NCBI GenBank assembly: GCA_022885665.1
Contig: JAGQDJ010000003.1
Coordinates: forward strand, 310,001-374,000
From: Triops longicaudatus
Taxonomy: Eukaryota; Arthropoda; Branchiopoda; Notostraca; Triopsidae
Length of the DNA stretch: 64,000 nucleotides
Direction: 5' to 3'
Part shown: one piece after another, positions 1 to 12,900 of the stretch
Layout of the letters: every line of letters starts with the position of its first letter
How positions within the stretch are numbered: the first letter of the stretch is position 1
Translations under genes and position numbers: made by a program
Notes under the pieces: generated by a model
Databases searched by the model: none
The model's input: the letters and a program-made list of their open reading frames with translations, nothing else
What the model was told of the DNA's origin: nothing

Positions 1-1374
1 TTAATAACATAAAAGCTGTTTTCGTGGAAACGTAATGGCTCACAGGCTGAATTCTACCCATGAGTTCTGTGAAACAAGGAAAATTGATAATGGTACGCCT
101 TTCGCCGGCCATGTGCTCCGTGCAAATCAGACAATTTTATAGCACTGTACTCCACGACTTCCTTTGCTGTGTAGTCCGTAGTGTGGGCAACGGCTGCGGG
201 GAATTTGTGAAAAGTGTTTACAATTACCGCAGGGCACTTGCTTATGTGGTGTATACCTATTCCTGTTTACGTTTTGTGTTATTTAGCCAAAGCACTTTAT
301 TTCATTGGCACGGCCTGGGAGAGTCCGAGCTCCAAATTGCTGGCCACATTTTTTTCGAGCTGACAGACTACATGCTGGTAGTGTAGCTTATCGGGGAGGA
401 TTGTGTGAAAGAGGAGAAAGTGGCGGAGAAAGGGGTGAAGGGCAGAGCGGGTGAAGATCAATGCCGTGGCACAATGAAAGGAATTACCACGCTCTCTCTG
501 GGAAGTCCGTCATGCGTGGAACCCCTCTGGGGAGGGCAAACCACAAAGGCTACACACATACACAGTAATATTGCTCCATTTCTTCGTCACTCGAACGGAA
601 AAGCGAAGCGTTTTCTCCCACACGGCTTCGGCTGGCTGCTTTTGTACACGCTACGTAGATAATGAGCGATCCGGGCGAGCTGGGCTGTATGTGCAACAAT
701 GAATGCACGTATATACACGTATACCGAATATACACACACTTGTTTCCTGGATTAGAGAAAATTCGGGATTGACAACGGCATTTCTTGGCACAAAAATCTT
801 TCCATCAGAGAACACAAAGTGGCTATCAAAGCTCCCTCAATGGCCAGCTACAGTAGGCCGCACGTCGCCGTTGGTCACTGCTTCTATTCATCGCTTATTG
901 AGTAGATTCCCATCTCGGTTGAGACATTTATTGTATATACTTTGAAAAGCAATGGATATGAACAACGCCTACTGAGAATTCGATGAAATCTTGTAATACG
1001 TATTTTTCTAAGAAATGGGATTTTTTTTATTTTTATTTTTATCTTTTTTGAGGAGCCGTTTTAGAGTTATCTACTTGCAAACTTTTAACATTTTCTAGGA
1101 AAGGGTGACGTCAGTGGGGTGAACAGCGTGAAAAGTGCAGCGTATGGGCGTTTGTTTATACACTGCAGCTAGACTACCTCAGGTTTTTGGATAGTTTTAC
1201 TCAGTAAGTGACAAATAAACTGCCATCGAAGGCAGAAAACAATGTAATAACTCTTTTCTCCTATGGTTGTCACAACAGTTGAAAATCCTCTTTATAAGAC
1301 AAAGTTGATATCCATTGCCCTTTAAATAATTTCCAGTAGACAGAATTTCGACATGAAGCCCGGGTTAAAATTAT

Positions 1375-1410
1375 TATGATTTTTGTACTGTTTGTCCGAC
1401 GTGTAAACTA
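1375..1410 (+). repeat. Dispersed repeat copy A (TATGATTT...GTAC...TTTGTCC)
   Basis: The copy reads TATGATTT, then GTAC, then TTTGTCC and a GTGTAAACTA-like end. The same order of blocks recurs at 3418, 8122 and 23437, always on the plus strand. Flanking sequence outside about 40 bases is not obviously shared. It may be a decayed transposable element end or a repeated regulatory motif. The identity is not known. Confidence 0.5.
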
Positions 1411-3417
1411 TCACTACACTTTACTCTTCTTTAGGCCGAAACTCTTTCTTAGTTCAGCAAAGTAATTGTCTTTTTTTTAGAAGTAATAAAATGATTACAT
1501 TTCACTACAAACAGTCCTAAAAGCACTGCCGTTCTTAACGGCACTTTTACGTCGAAGTCACTGAAAGTTCCCAAGCTGAAAGGCAAAGGAGCCTGAACGA
1601 CAGGTGTAATGAGGAGAAATAGCCCATGAATCCTAATGGTGGGCGCAGTCCGACAACTACTCGGTTCTTTAGTCTCCCATGACACCCTTTTTATGCCTGA
1701 AGCTTCGAATACCCATAAAACTGCTTCGCAACGATCGAACTTGGTTCCGGGGTTCTTCGTACTCGTTTCCTAACTTCTGCCTGTAGAACTATAGTTCTGA
1801 ACACTAGTATTTCTCTATTTTATACTGCGTCGACAACGGTATGATTTTTCATTGTCTATAACAATCATGTCACCCAGGAAGTTTTAAGGCCTGATCCCCT
1901 GTGCGTAGTTAGAAATGTCGGGTTATTAAGTGAGCAAGTGGAAGGCAGACAGTTATGAAGGGTTAAACTGTAAGAAATAAACTCCGTGCTGGCAACAACT
2001 AAATAGCTAGTCGAGGTCTATGAAGTATCATTAGCATGTAATGAAATACTGCGTCCTCCCTTTGACTCGCGGACGGACCTTTTAGGCACGCCCCAGTGCT
2101 GCAGAAATACAAAGCCCCGGGGGATACACTACCGTACGTCCCTTTTTAGCCCCTCGGAGACGAGGCGAGTAGGGTTGAGTTGTGAATGGGCAGGATTGCT
2201 GCAGCAATGTTCGCCCTCCAGCTGGTAGGACTCGTTCTGTTCCAACTTGCTAATGATAACGAGATCAGCTTGCACGTCCGGGCTACTGCGGGAACAGAAA
2301 GAGTGTGTACCCGAAAAGAGAACAGCTGTGATGCTGGTACCAGCACACATCCGCGGCTCGGCAGAAATACTTCTCATATTTGGTGAAAATTTACGAAATC
2401 TAATGAAAAGGGGAGAAAAGCGGACGTGGGAGGAAAGCGAATAGGCTCGCCAGACTTATCTCGGATGGTTTAACCAGTTCGCAGTGCATTCCAGCTCAGT
2501 ACATTTCTGCGGGCTGAATTCAGCCACTCTTTAAGCAGCCGCGAATTGCATTGTGCACCAGTTAATGTCAGCTTTCGAACCAACATATTTCGCTTCACGG
2601 AAAGTCACAGCCTAAAAGGCTTAGTCGGTTTCCTCATTTCTGTCGCCGTCTTTCGGCAGATATTCTTCGCTAACGACTGTATTACTGTGGGATCCAAATG
2701 AGTAGAAATACCCTTAGTGTCGATTATTTCGTCTATCAGAAATTTCAAATAACAATAGGTTATTTTAAGGGGGCGTAAGCGATTCAATCGTGCTGACAGA
2801 AAAGTGATAGGTGGCGTGAAAGACACTAGGCGCTACCTGCGGCCAGGGCGACAGAAATCCGTGTCCGAGGTCGAAACGGCAATCGACTGGAAAATGGGGC
2901 AAGTGGCGAGAGCGTCGATAAAAAGACGTCTGACTGAGTGTTTTTACCTGGAGGGCTACAAAGTGTCGGCGAGCAGCAAATAACCCCCTGCCACGTGGCC
3001 CCGGTGTTCCATTGGAAACGCTGCTGTGCCTCAGACAGAATAATGCTGATCAATGTCGTTACACTGCACTATTATGTACTTTCGCTAAGCAAGCCCTTGT
3101 CCAGAACTTTTTGTTGAATAGAAATTCTAACATTTGTATGAAATTTCTTGTGCAATTCTTCCACTGGTTAATACACTTACACTTACTGCTAATTTAATAT
3201 TATTATTAATTTATTTACTATTATTTTAAATCAGATGTATCGACAATAAGTAATTATGACGTTATATGATTCATATTGGTGACATTATAGTTACCTATAT
3301 GATTTTTTAATTTTTTTTACAATTAAATCCATTTTATTTTCTTTCTCTTCTTTCGTTGGCAAAGATTAGTTCAATATCTCGTGTTTTTCGGTTCCATTAC
3401 GTTTTTAATTCATTAGT

Positions 3418-3454
3418 TATGATTTGTTGTACAGTTTGTCCCACGTGTCAACTA
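3418..3454 (+). repeat. Dispersed repeat copy B (TATGATTT...GTAC...TTTGTCC)
   Basis: This copy has TATGATTT, GTACAGTTTGTCC and CACGTGTCAACTA in order. It differs from copy A by a few substitutions and one inserted base. The block CCCACGTGTCAA is close to the CCCACGCGTCAA of copy D at 23437. Confidence 0.5.
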
Positions 3455-6400
3455 CATCGAGAATATGAGACACATCTCGGAAAGGCTCACTAGGTATTAC
3501 ATTTTAAAAGAAGTTAGTATTACTGCGATATAAGTCCTGTACACCAATTGTTTTTCCTGTTTCTCTGGTTTCGTGGCATTCAACCGATTACAGGCAAAGA
3601 AAAGAGTAAGGAATTGCTTTAGGTTTCGCTATTGCGGAATCTTCTCTTTGGCCTTCTGTGGCCCCCGAGCAGTCAACATTTAGTGGTCAGGGATAAGGCC
3701 ACGCAAAAAAGAGTTCTAAAGTCTTGCGAGGTTTGCGTAGGCAGCGGTAGAAATAGCGTCGCCAGGTGGTTTGGAGGATTGAAATGTGGTAGGAGATGTA
3801 AAGTCCCTCCAGGCTCCAGGAGAGACAGCCAGCGACCGGTGTCCGAAGACATTTTTGTTTCTGAAAGATTCATGGGAACAAGCAAAACCTTGAGGGGCAA
3901 AGAAATACAAGATTGAAAGAGATGTTAAAAGCAATGGTGCTTGCTGCTGAAAGAAAGCGCACGTCAAGGATCAGAAAAAAAACGGAAATTTGTCTTGTTT
4001 TGGGAATAAAAGAGCGAGTGGAATGAAACATGGTCTTTGAGGTTTTTGCACCCCGTGTGGCCCAACGAGGACTTGCTGCTGAGTTATTAACATTTGAAAG
4101 AACACGTCCTAGCGGGAAAGCCGTTCTGTTCTTTGAAATCTGTGCTATACATCGAGTTCGGATTAAGCGAAAAAAATAAAATAAAAAAATACCTGGGCTT
4201 TACCACATTTCTTTCATTTTCCCATTTTTCGTTTCGCTCCGATTCTTGCTAACGTAGCTACGAGTTAAGGCAAAGAGAAAAGCGCCGAGTGCTGTAACGT
4301 CAACTGTCAGATCCTGTTGCCAGCTTTATCAATAAATGCCCCTTTTTTCGGTTCCGATTCTTTACGCAGCCATTTCTTCCCACTGACAGTAATGTTGCAC
4401 CAATCTTAAGCCATGTGTACATACTCCGAAGAAATACTCAGAATAAGTGACTTCATTTAAGTAAATTTACTACCGTTTCAAGTAAATCTTCTTACATTTC
4501 GAAGTTTCGTTTAAAAAATAACTCGGTTTCCATTATTAAACACATATTCTTTCCCCGCATAGCTTTCAGAGTTACGTGGCGCCTTTCAACGTGACGCTCA
4601 ATGCATTAATCAAGAAGTTCATACACAAAGAACAATACAAAGAGAATAGTCTGTGAGAAAGGAAAAGCTACCCGAATAGGCTTATAAAAGACTTACGCTC
4701 GAAAACTACGTTCCCACTATAAGAATACAGGTTGCCGTAGGAGATGATGTCGTTAAGGTGAAAGAGCGTTTCGTGTCTGTTGGGAAGACCGAGTTGTGCG
4801 TCAGAAAACACCTAAGTTGCAACCACCTACATTGCTAATTCACAAGACTAAGTGCAACTGCGCCTCAGACTGATTTTTTCGCTTTATCGCCACGTAGTGG
4901 CCTAGCAACCTCAAAACTTCACCTCCTGAGCTTTTCATTTTGTCACGAATTTCAAATTACATTGCTTCTCGTAGGCTGTGTTCACACACCTTGACGTTAG
5001 CACGTACTTTATCGTCATAACTGCTAACGTTTCTTCCCATTACTCGGTGATATTACTGGTGCACTACTAATGCCTTTTCTGTGTAAGCCTTTAGACTCGT
5101 ACACCAAGATTAGTTCATTCTGCAGAAGACGTTTTCCAGGAAATGTGCAAGTCTGTCACTTTGTGCGAAGACTGAGGTGAAATGAAATGAGAAACTGAGT
5201 CTCAAAAGCAAATAAATGCAGCAGATTCATATTTTCTTACTTAACTTATTTGATTGTAGTCGAGGACAGTCAAGCTTATTCACGTTAACAATACCAAGGT
5301 ATTGTACAAAAAATTAAAAAAATATGTATTAAATACATGTATAAAAAGTATAAAATGAGTGTATAAAATCTTTTTATGTAATTCATGTTAGAAGTTGAAG
5401 CACTGTTTGGTCATTTTGAAAGCGCACTTTTAAACTACATGCTATTCGACTCTTTCGATAGAAAATCTCTTTTACCCAGAAATTAGCCAAAATAGACAAG
5501 AAAAGCTTTTTGTTCAGAATCCCGTCGTTTGACGCCAATCCATGAATTCAGAAATATTTTGCCTCTGTTAAATCAAATATAATATCAAAATATAATAGTC
5601 AAATGTGCCATTGGATAATACAAGGATAATTGAAGATATTTCTGCGGCTCGAGTAATAGTCTACAGGTCAAAGTTCCTTCAGCTTTAATTCAAGAGCTGT
5701 CTGCAGAAAGGCGCTGTTCGCCAAAAGGAACAATGAGTGACAAGAGTCCGACACAACGCTCTACGTGTCCATTCTTATTGTTGTCAGGCATGTGAATCGT
5801 CAGTGAGTAGGAATGATCCAGGTTGTATGTGTGTCTGTACTGCCAAGCATGTCTGCACTAAATGCTTGTCTTTGCTGCGGTTCTTGCGACGAGGTTATTT
5901 GAAAGCAGCACCACGAAAAAGCGCTGACTCGAAGAATCCTAGAATTTTACATATAGCGTGACTACTGGCTCGTAGTTCAATTCTGAAAAGAATATCGAAA
6001 GAAATCGATTTTCTATAAAAATTTCGTATTTTTTTATTTTTTCCGTTGTCCGGTGAGGAAAAGCTCAGAACGTAAAATTGAATGGGAGGAGAGTGAAGAC
6101 AATCGGCGATAATACACTTACGATTTTACAGGTTTTTGTGTCAACACATGTTTCGTGACTCGATCCGCTTTTAGTGTCTTTAGTGCGTTGGCCAGAAACG
6201 TGCCAGTTTTTTTAGTCTCCTGGTTCTTTTGGCACTAGACGACGAAGGTTTAACAAATGCAACACTATCTAGCTTCCATTGCAGTCGATATAAGAAAATC
6301 CGTTACCTGCCTTTCGTTGAGTTTTCGAAAAAAGGGTCTTTCAGAAAAGGAAACGTTAGTCTTTAGGTTTCTGTTGGCTGTGCATATTGGGAGGAACAGA

Positions 6401-8121
6401 TAAGGAGTCGGAGCCAAAGAAATAAAACGCTGCGGAGTTGGTAGTTTGAACGTACTGGGAAGAGGGAGGCGCGAATGAGTTGTGGATGTAAATGGAGCTG
6501 AGTATGTTGTGTTGCATGCAAGGAAGCAAGTAGCCAAGTTTCTTGCAAAGCTCCGTTTCCAGCGTCGAAAAAATGCTTGCATCGAGGAACCTTGGGCGCA
6601 CTTTACATATCTTAGAGCATAGAAGCGTGAAGATGCATTCTGGCATCATTGGGCAAATTTCAGTTCGAGGGTGAATTCTTTTTCTTTCGTGCTTTCCCGT
6701 TGGAGTGGTGAGCTCTGGTCGTGGCAGGGTGCAGCTTGCTTGTTTTCTTGTTCTGTTGTGTGGTAGGCGAACAAACGTTTAGCGGAAAAGAAACGAGTGT
6801 CTCGAGAGTTTTAGCCTAATAGCGCCGAAAAACAGGCACAAAGTAACACTAAACTTCTGGCACGATGCCTTACGTCTTGTATGGAAATTTCTGTATTTCT
6901 TCGAAGAGTTTTAAAACTTTTTTCATGAGATTTATTTCAACGTTTTGTGTTAAGTCCCCGAATAAGCTTGACCAGCTTTTAATAGGAACTATAAATTCTT
7001 TCAAAAATAAAACAAATAATAAGACTTAAATTAAAAAAATAAAAAATCTATATATTACTGCAAATTAATCAAAATAGCATAGAATTTAATATAAGAAGTC
7101 TATAATTTTCCACAAAGAAATACAAGAAACGACAGCAACAGCTCAAGTAATGTCAAAAAATAGGAGCGAATGAAAGTGAAATAGAAACAAATGTACAATA
7201 CGGGGACTTGTATAGTGTCAGGCCTGTCTCGTTGCGAGCAATTCTGGTGGAAGGAAGGGAAATTTTTCTTCTCTGAATAAAGCGATTAGTCTGTTTTAGA
7301 AATCCCGTCCTGAGCTCCTATATTCTCCTCCAGTGGGGCGCAACAAAGGAACCGGGAGACACGAACTTAGTTTAGATGTGTTTATGTACGAGGAGCCAAG
7401 TATATATCTATATAACTAGCAAAAGGAAGAAAAATGGCGTAGAGTTCTTGGACAATGAAAACTCTTCGCGCGCTTCTGGGAGAAAAACAAAATGCGTTCC
7501 TTTTTTCTTCCTTTTCTTTTGTATCGTGTCCCTACTGAAAATCTACTACGGTCTTTTGTTTGACCGTATACATCACAAGATTCTTCTGTCGCTTCTACTC
7601 TTATACACACTCCTAGCTGACAAAACGTCGTTTAGTAGCAAGTCCAAAGAAACTGTGATTAAAATAGTCAACAATTCACAACTTTTGTATTGATATTTTG
7701 CGTTTCCTTTTTCATTGGAAGAGTTCAATTAAATTGTTGTGGAATACGTCCGCGCATTGCAACTGACCTCTTTTACAATATATTTTGAAAAAGGTCGGAA
7801 GTTGAGGAGGGACGGGACAGTGTGGACACTTTTCTGCTTTTGATGTTTCTCTTCAAACGCAGACAGAATTCCAGCCCAAAGTTACAAGCGTTCGACGCAC
7901 GAGTATTCTGGCTATCAATTGAGGTATTATATGCTACAAAAGGACGAAAAACAAGACCAGACGACCATGAAAACTAGAGCCTCTTCCTAGTGTACAAAAT
8001 GAAATGCCGCCTACACAATTTGGAATAGGGATAGGACAAAATAGCCGGATGTTTTGCCATAAATACATTGTAGAGTGAAAATATTTGAATGAAAACTTAC
8101 AGTAATATTCCCTGTGTTAGC

Positions 8122-8160
8122 TATGATTTCTGTACAATTTGTCCGAAGTATCAACTGTTC
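8122..8160 (+). repeat. Dispersed repeat copy C (TATGATTT...GTAC...TTTGTCC)
   Basis: This copy has TATGATTT, GTACAATTTGTCC and GTATCAACTG in order, followed by a TCCTCTACT run. Copy D shows a similar run (TCCCTCTGCC), so the repeat may extend a further 10-15 bases to the right. Confidence 0.5.
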
Positions 8161-9468
8161 CTCTACTAGTTCAAAAAGAGATTGCATATAAGTATTACCA
8201 GAAACGCGACGCTAGCTTCCTACGAGTCAGATGCTCAGTCAGGAAAATCTTTGTAGAATGAAATTAATAATTCAAAAGTTATCCGGTAACTTGTTAAACT
8301 TAGGATTGCTTGTACCGCCCACCAGTGCATACTTATTGCATCGCAGCCTGGTTTCCAGGACGTGCTCCTCAGTTGAGATTCTTATTTGGTCCTCTCTAGA
8401 TATTTTTCTTCTTTTTTTGGGCGTGTGTACGTACATGTTAGCGAGAATTACAAGGCAAACTTGGTTCTTCGCAGTACTGCAACGATCGAGGTCCTGTTTG
8501 GGGCATGTCGCCGCTCTGTAAGTTTACCGGATACGGCCAATTGAATTGTCTTTCGTTTGGTCTAAAAAGCAGGGCCAAAGTTTGGAACCCCCAAAAAAGT
8601 GGAAATCAAGCAAACTGAAAGCAATATTATGGCTTTCGGTTGTAAGTCAAAAGCAAGTGTCCCACCTCCTTCGCTACTAACTTAGTATTACTGACAGCCC
8701 AGTGCGGGTGAAAAGGACCAGGATTTCGGTCTCCAACAGAGTGACTTTTGAGTAAATCATGAGCAGTGCCGTAACTTTGTATTGTGCTCGGCTTCGTATA
8801 CGACAGCAAATGTAACTTTATGGTTCTTTCAACCCTTCCACCCAACCAAAGTTCCCTTCCAGAAAACTTACTGCAGAAAGAAGTAAGTCATCCTTATGTT
8901 TTGTCCTCGGATTGTACTAAAAAAAGGCAACAAAGGAAGTTGGCTTTTCAACTGGCTGAAATTAGGTTACACAGTGGAGTCGGGATCTGAACAAGTATTG
9001 CTGCAGCGAAAAGAATGCCCTTAACGTACCGTGTATAAGTAGCAGTGCTCCCCAGGGATTGCATTGATTTATCTTGTGTAATTAAGCTCGTTTGCCACGC
9101 ATCTTTGTGAAACTTGGTTCCCGGAATAGTCTACCAGGATGAGAAGGTGTATCCAACACTTTCGGGGGGTTAAGGGGTGGTAATTTGGGGAGTGGAGGTG
9201 GAAGCAAGCTGGGAAAGAGAAGGAAAGAAAGGGAAACGAAGTCTTCAAGCGCGGAAAGAAACGCTGATGACTGCCTCAGTAGCCAATCAAGGAGATAGCA
9301 TTACACGTGTCAGATTGTCTTCTCGAGTTGAGATTTCCGGCTTTTTCTGCCCTCTTTAGCTTTCTAACTGGTGACGCTCGCTGAGATTCCGGAGCTTCTT
9401 TCCACCAGACGTGAGGCTGTTTACAATCTGATGGGATTAATTACTCCAACGGACGGGAGTACTGGCTG

Positions 9469-9910
9469 TGAAAAATTACTGCAGTAATACTGCACCTTTC
9501 TCTACAAGATAGTGCAGATTCCTTGCACTCTAAGCTTTGGGCTTACTTTTTTTCTGTAAATATGAACTTGATTTTTTTGCTGTGGTAAAAATTCTGCAGT
9601 AATATAGCTTTCTAGAGGTGAATTTTTAGTTTTCTTTTTAACAAAAAGCACAGCATTAATATAGCAATTCCTCACAAAAACCGAAAGACGCCAAATTGGA
9701 GACTTTTTTTTACTCCCAGGGAAAATTTCTGCAGTAATAACAGGCCTAGTTTTGAAAGCGAGTTTTCCTAATCCAGGTTTCTTAGATTTTGTCTTCGAAT
9801 GTTAGAGAGAAAAAGAAGGTTCGGTAGAATATACTTTTGTCTCCCTAATTCTGCCTTGAGGAAATTCCCATAGCTCGGGAAAATCGAAGAAATTTTTGCA
9901 GTATTTGCGC
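9469..9910 (+). repeat. Spaced array of a CTGCAGTAATA-like motif
   Basis: A motif close to GAAAAATTCTGCAGTAATA occurs at about 9469, 9584, 9721 and, more degenerate, 9888. A weaker copy (CAGCATTAATATAGC) lies at 9649. Spacing between the four main copies is about 115, 137 and 167 bases, so this is not a simple satellite. The sequence between copies is T-rich and not clearly repeated. It could be a decayed tandem repeat or a cluster of binding sites. Confidence 0.45.
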
Positions 9911-12900
9911 AACTAAACGCTTCTCATGCATCAAGAAAGAATGTAGAAAGCATTTCCTTAAGCGAAGTGCGTTGAACGACCGGGTTTTACTACTAGGGAG
10001 GTACTTTTTAAACTATTACATTTACTCTGCGTACACAGAGAGAGAGAAAACGAGGGGTTTTCCCTTTTTGTAGGAGTATAGCGCAATTACTGGGTTTGGG
10101 GTTGCGGGTTTTAAGGGCTGGAGGGCGTGCAACGAGAAGAAGAATGGCGCTCAAATGGTATGGCTAGGCAAATTGCAGTTCCTAAGCACCTGATGCGCTA
10201 CTCCTTCTCCTTTTCAGCTTCCAGAGGTATTTCTTGATCTCGAGAGTCGGTTAGCTAGGATCTGTTCCACGACAGCTACAGAAAAACATGCGCTCCGTTT
10301 GAAGGAGAGAAATTTGGGCCGTTTTAAAGGTTCTTGCCGCTGCTTCGGAAAATCGTGAAGCATTTCGTGAAACACTCGTATTTCTGAAGCATTTTGAACG
10401 CAATTCTTATTTCAAAACCGATTTATTTTTCTTGCATATTTCACATGTATTAGTTTTCTTTTAATTCTTTATTTAATTAATTCAACAGAAAACGCATGAC
10501 AATTAAAGTGTTTTTATGTGGCAATAAGAAGCGTTAAACAGTTTCCAAAAGTAATTCCACTTATTCTTCAGTATCAATTTCCGTCACATTTCTTGGTACG
10601 ATCTAGTAATGCAAATGGCTTTTGTGCGTATTCTACGAATATTTCTGCGAGTGATTCGGAAAGAAACTCATTGTGGACACGTTTCGATGGCCTTGCTGGC
10701 TTAAACGTGCTGGGGTGGGCGAATTGTGGGAATTTCTGTCGCTATGGACAAGAAGTGTCCCAATGTTCCGTGTTTTTTTCTCTTTGAAATGTCTTGAGAA
10801 ATATTTTCGCCCCATTTTGCGAGCAATTCGACACAGTTCTCGTCGATCTGGCGAATCGTCTTCCCCACTCTATTATATTGGTGTCTCAGTAAAACTGCTG
10901 ACGGCAAGCTGTCAGTGCCCTTGCCCCCAATACTCCCCTTTTTCTCCCTCATTGGGGGCCAAAACGAGTCAAATGTGTTGCTGTGCTAGTCCATCAGACG
11001 GGGAAAAGACAGTCGAGCCCTAAAATAGCGCAAGTACCTAGACATTTTCACCGGAGTTTCTGCGCTTCTCCTTTTCACACGGTAGAGTATAATGAAATGA
11101 TAAAGCATGAAAGAGCGGCATTACTGTACATGCCAGAGAGTACTAATGTCCCCAGTGGGACTCATTTCTACCTTGCGGTGCCGCAACTTCCTGGAAGCAA
11201 CTCAGATGGCGCTTCTTCCTGGCCAATTGTGTCGAGATACGTCCAGTGGTAAAACAGGCCTAGAAAAAGAAAGAAATTAAGTATTGGTAACAGCTCTCCC
11301 GTGATTTGGCAGCTCTTTCTAGCTTTCGCACCCAAGAATGCCGACTTGGAAAGGTCTTAACACGACGTGACAGATCCTAAGCCAAGGGATTGAGCGCACA
11401 GTAATTGCGAGCTGATGACTCGGAATAAGAAACAGCTTGCAAAGACGCAATCTGCCATCCCAGTGTGGCGAAACAAGAGCCCTGGCAGCACCAGCAATAT
11501 AACACTTCTTTAGAAACGCCCCACCGACTGGCTCAAACCGCAGAGATTGGATCCTTTATCCATAATGACGTAAAAATTGGAAAGGTTATTTTTTTTTTTT
11601 TTTTGGAGATGAACCAGGAAAGCGTTTCACTTTACGTACGTTTAATATATTTGCGCGTAGGAAATTCGGTCAAGAAACAAGAAAAGACAAAAACTGAAAA
11701 CCATGGCTTTTGTGTCATTGACAGAATTTTTTCAAATCAATAATAAAATTTAATTAAATATACCGCATATAGTCGATTGCTAGCTATGTTCTACTTTTCT
11801 TTCTTAACTGGAAGCAGTAAAAAGAATCTTTTCAAAAGTTTATATACTTGCGTCCTATTTCTACACATATACAATTACTTCTTCAATGGAAACCATCGCG
11901 TGCCCTTACAACACTTGTGAAGATTTCCCTCACTCACTGAAGTTCCCCTCTCCGAAATTCTTGAGCCCAACAGTCCTTCAATAGAGTACCTTAACATTTC
12001 TGGCTATCTCCCCCTACAGCGAAGCCAAATGGCTACCAACGCAAGGGAATAAGACGCCTGGTGAGTGCGTCGTAAATGTCGCCAATTCTTAGATCAGTCC
12101 TTGTGGCCAGCAAGTTAATATACGGTTCTCCATAGATAGCCATTTATACATTTTCTCCCAGGAAGCAAATACGCCCCCAGGGGGGTGAAAACTTATTTCT
12201 GGGCAAATTTGAACAAGGCCTGAACTCTTTTGTTCTCCTTTTCGAAGGGTCAGAGGGGTTAGTGTCACGAGTGAGGCTTATCAGGACTGTATCAGATGCA
12301 ACCCCCCACGGAAGCGTAAAGGGTGTGGGTTCTAGAAAGGGTGCTTTGGTGATTTCGAGTTTTAAGGGTAAAGAGAGAAAAAAATTGCCGTATTTCCTTT
12401 GTTTTCGATCCGACTGCACATAAAATATAGCATATGAAAAAAAAAGGCAGGTTTCGTGCTAAGCACCAACTCGCAGAACTGTTCGAGTAGCAGCGGGTCG
12501 GAAGCTAGTAAATACGTGACATTCTGGATTGCTTAAGCACAAGAGTAAGCGTACGTACAGAGCAATATACATTCCGAGTTTGGGACCAACAAAAGCCGGG
12601 AGAATCCCTTTTCGAAAGGTCGCTTTAGTTGGGACATGCCAAGCCTCCATGTAAAATTCAAAACTACGAGAGCTTATGTTCTTTACACGCTTTTTCCTGA
12701 CTTTTGTGTTTTCGGGCCGGAGATGGCAGGGCTTGCTTTGGTAAATAAACCAGGACGACAGCCAAAAGCGAGTCACTTGAAAAGGTTTCCAAATGAAATA
12801 AGGCGTGTTGGGAGCATGAAACGAAAAGTGTCACAAAAGCCCAGAATGTTCTTGAAGTATTCGGGAGTAGAAAATCACCAAAGACAACCAGTCGAAATCT

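Larger units (their letters stand above)
1..9468. other. Gene-poor AT-rich sequence, no gene recognised
   Basis: Open frames here are short, overlap on both strands and show no family motif. The sequence alternates between moderately GC-rich stretches (for example 2.1-2.45 kb) and T- or A-rich patches (3.18-3.35, 5.28-5.38, 6.99-7.10 kb). Three copies of a dispersed 35-40 base repeat lie here and are listed separately. A 66-codon frame at 2186-2386 begins with a hydrophobic, signal-peptide-like run, but it overlaps equally good minus-strand frames, so I do not call it a gene. A frame ending at 8521 stops within a good GTAAGT donor, which is not enough to call an exon. Confidence 0.6.

Noticed and set aside
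2186..2386. 66-codon frame with a signal-peptide-like start
   Set aside because: Overlapping minus-strand frames are equally open and there is no motif or splice evidence. A small secreted protein is possible but unsupported.
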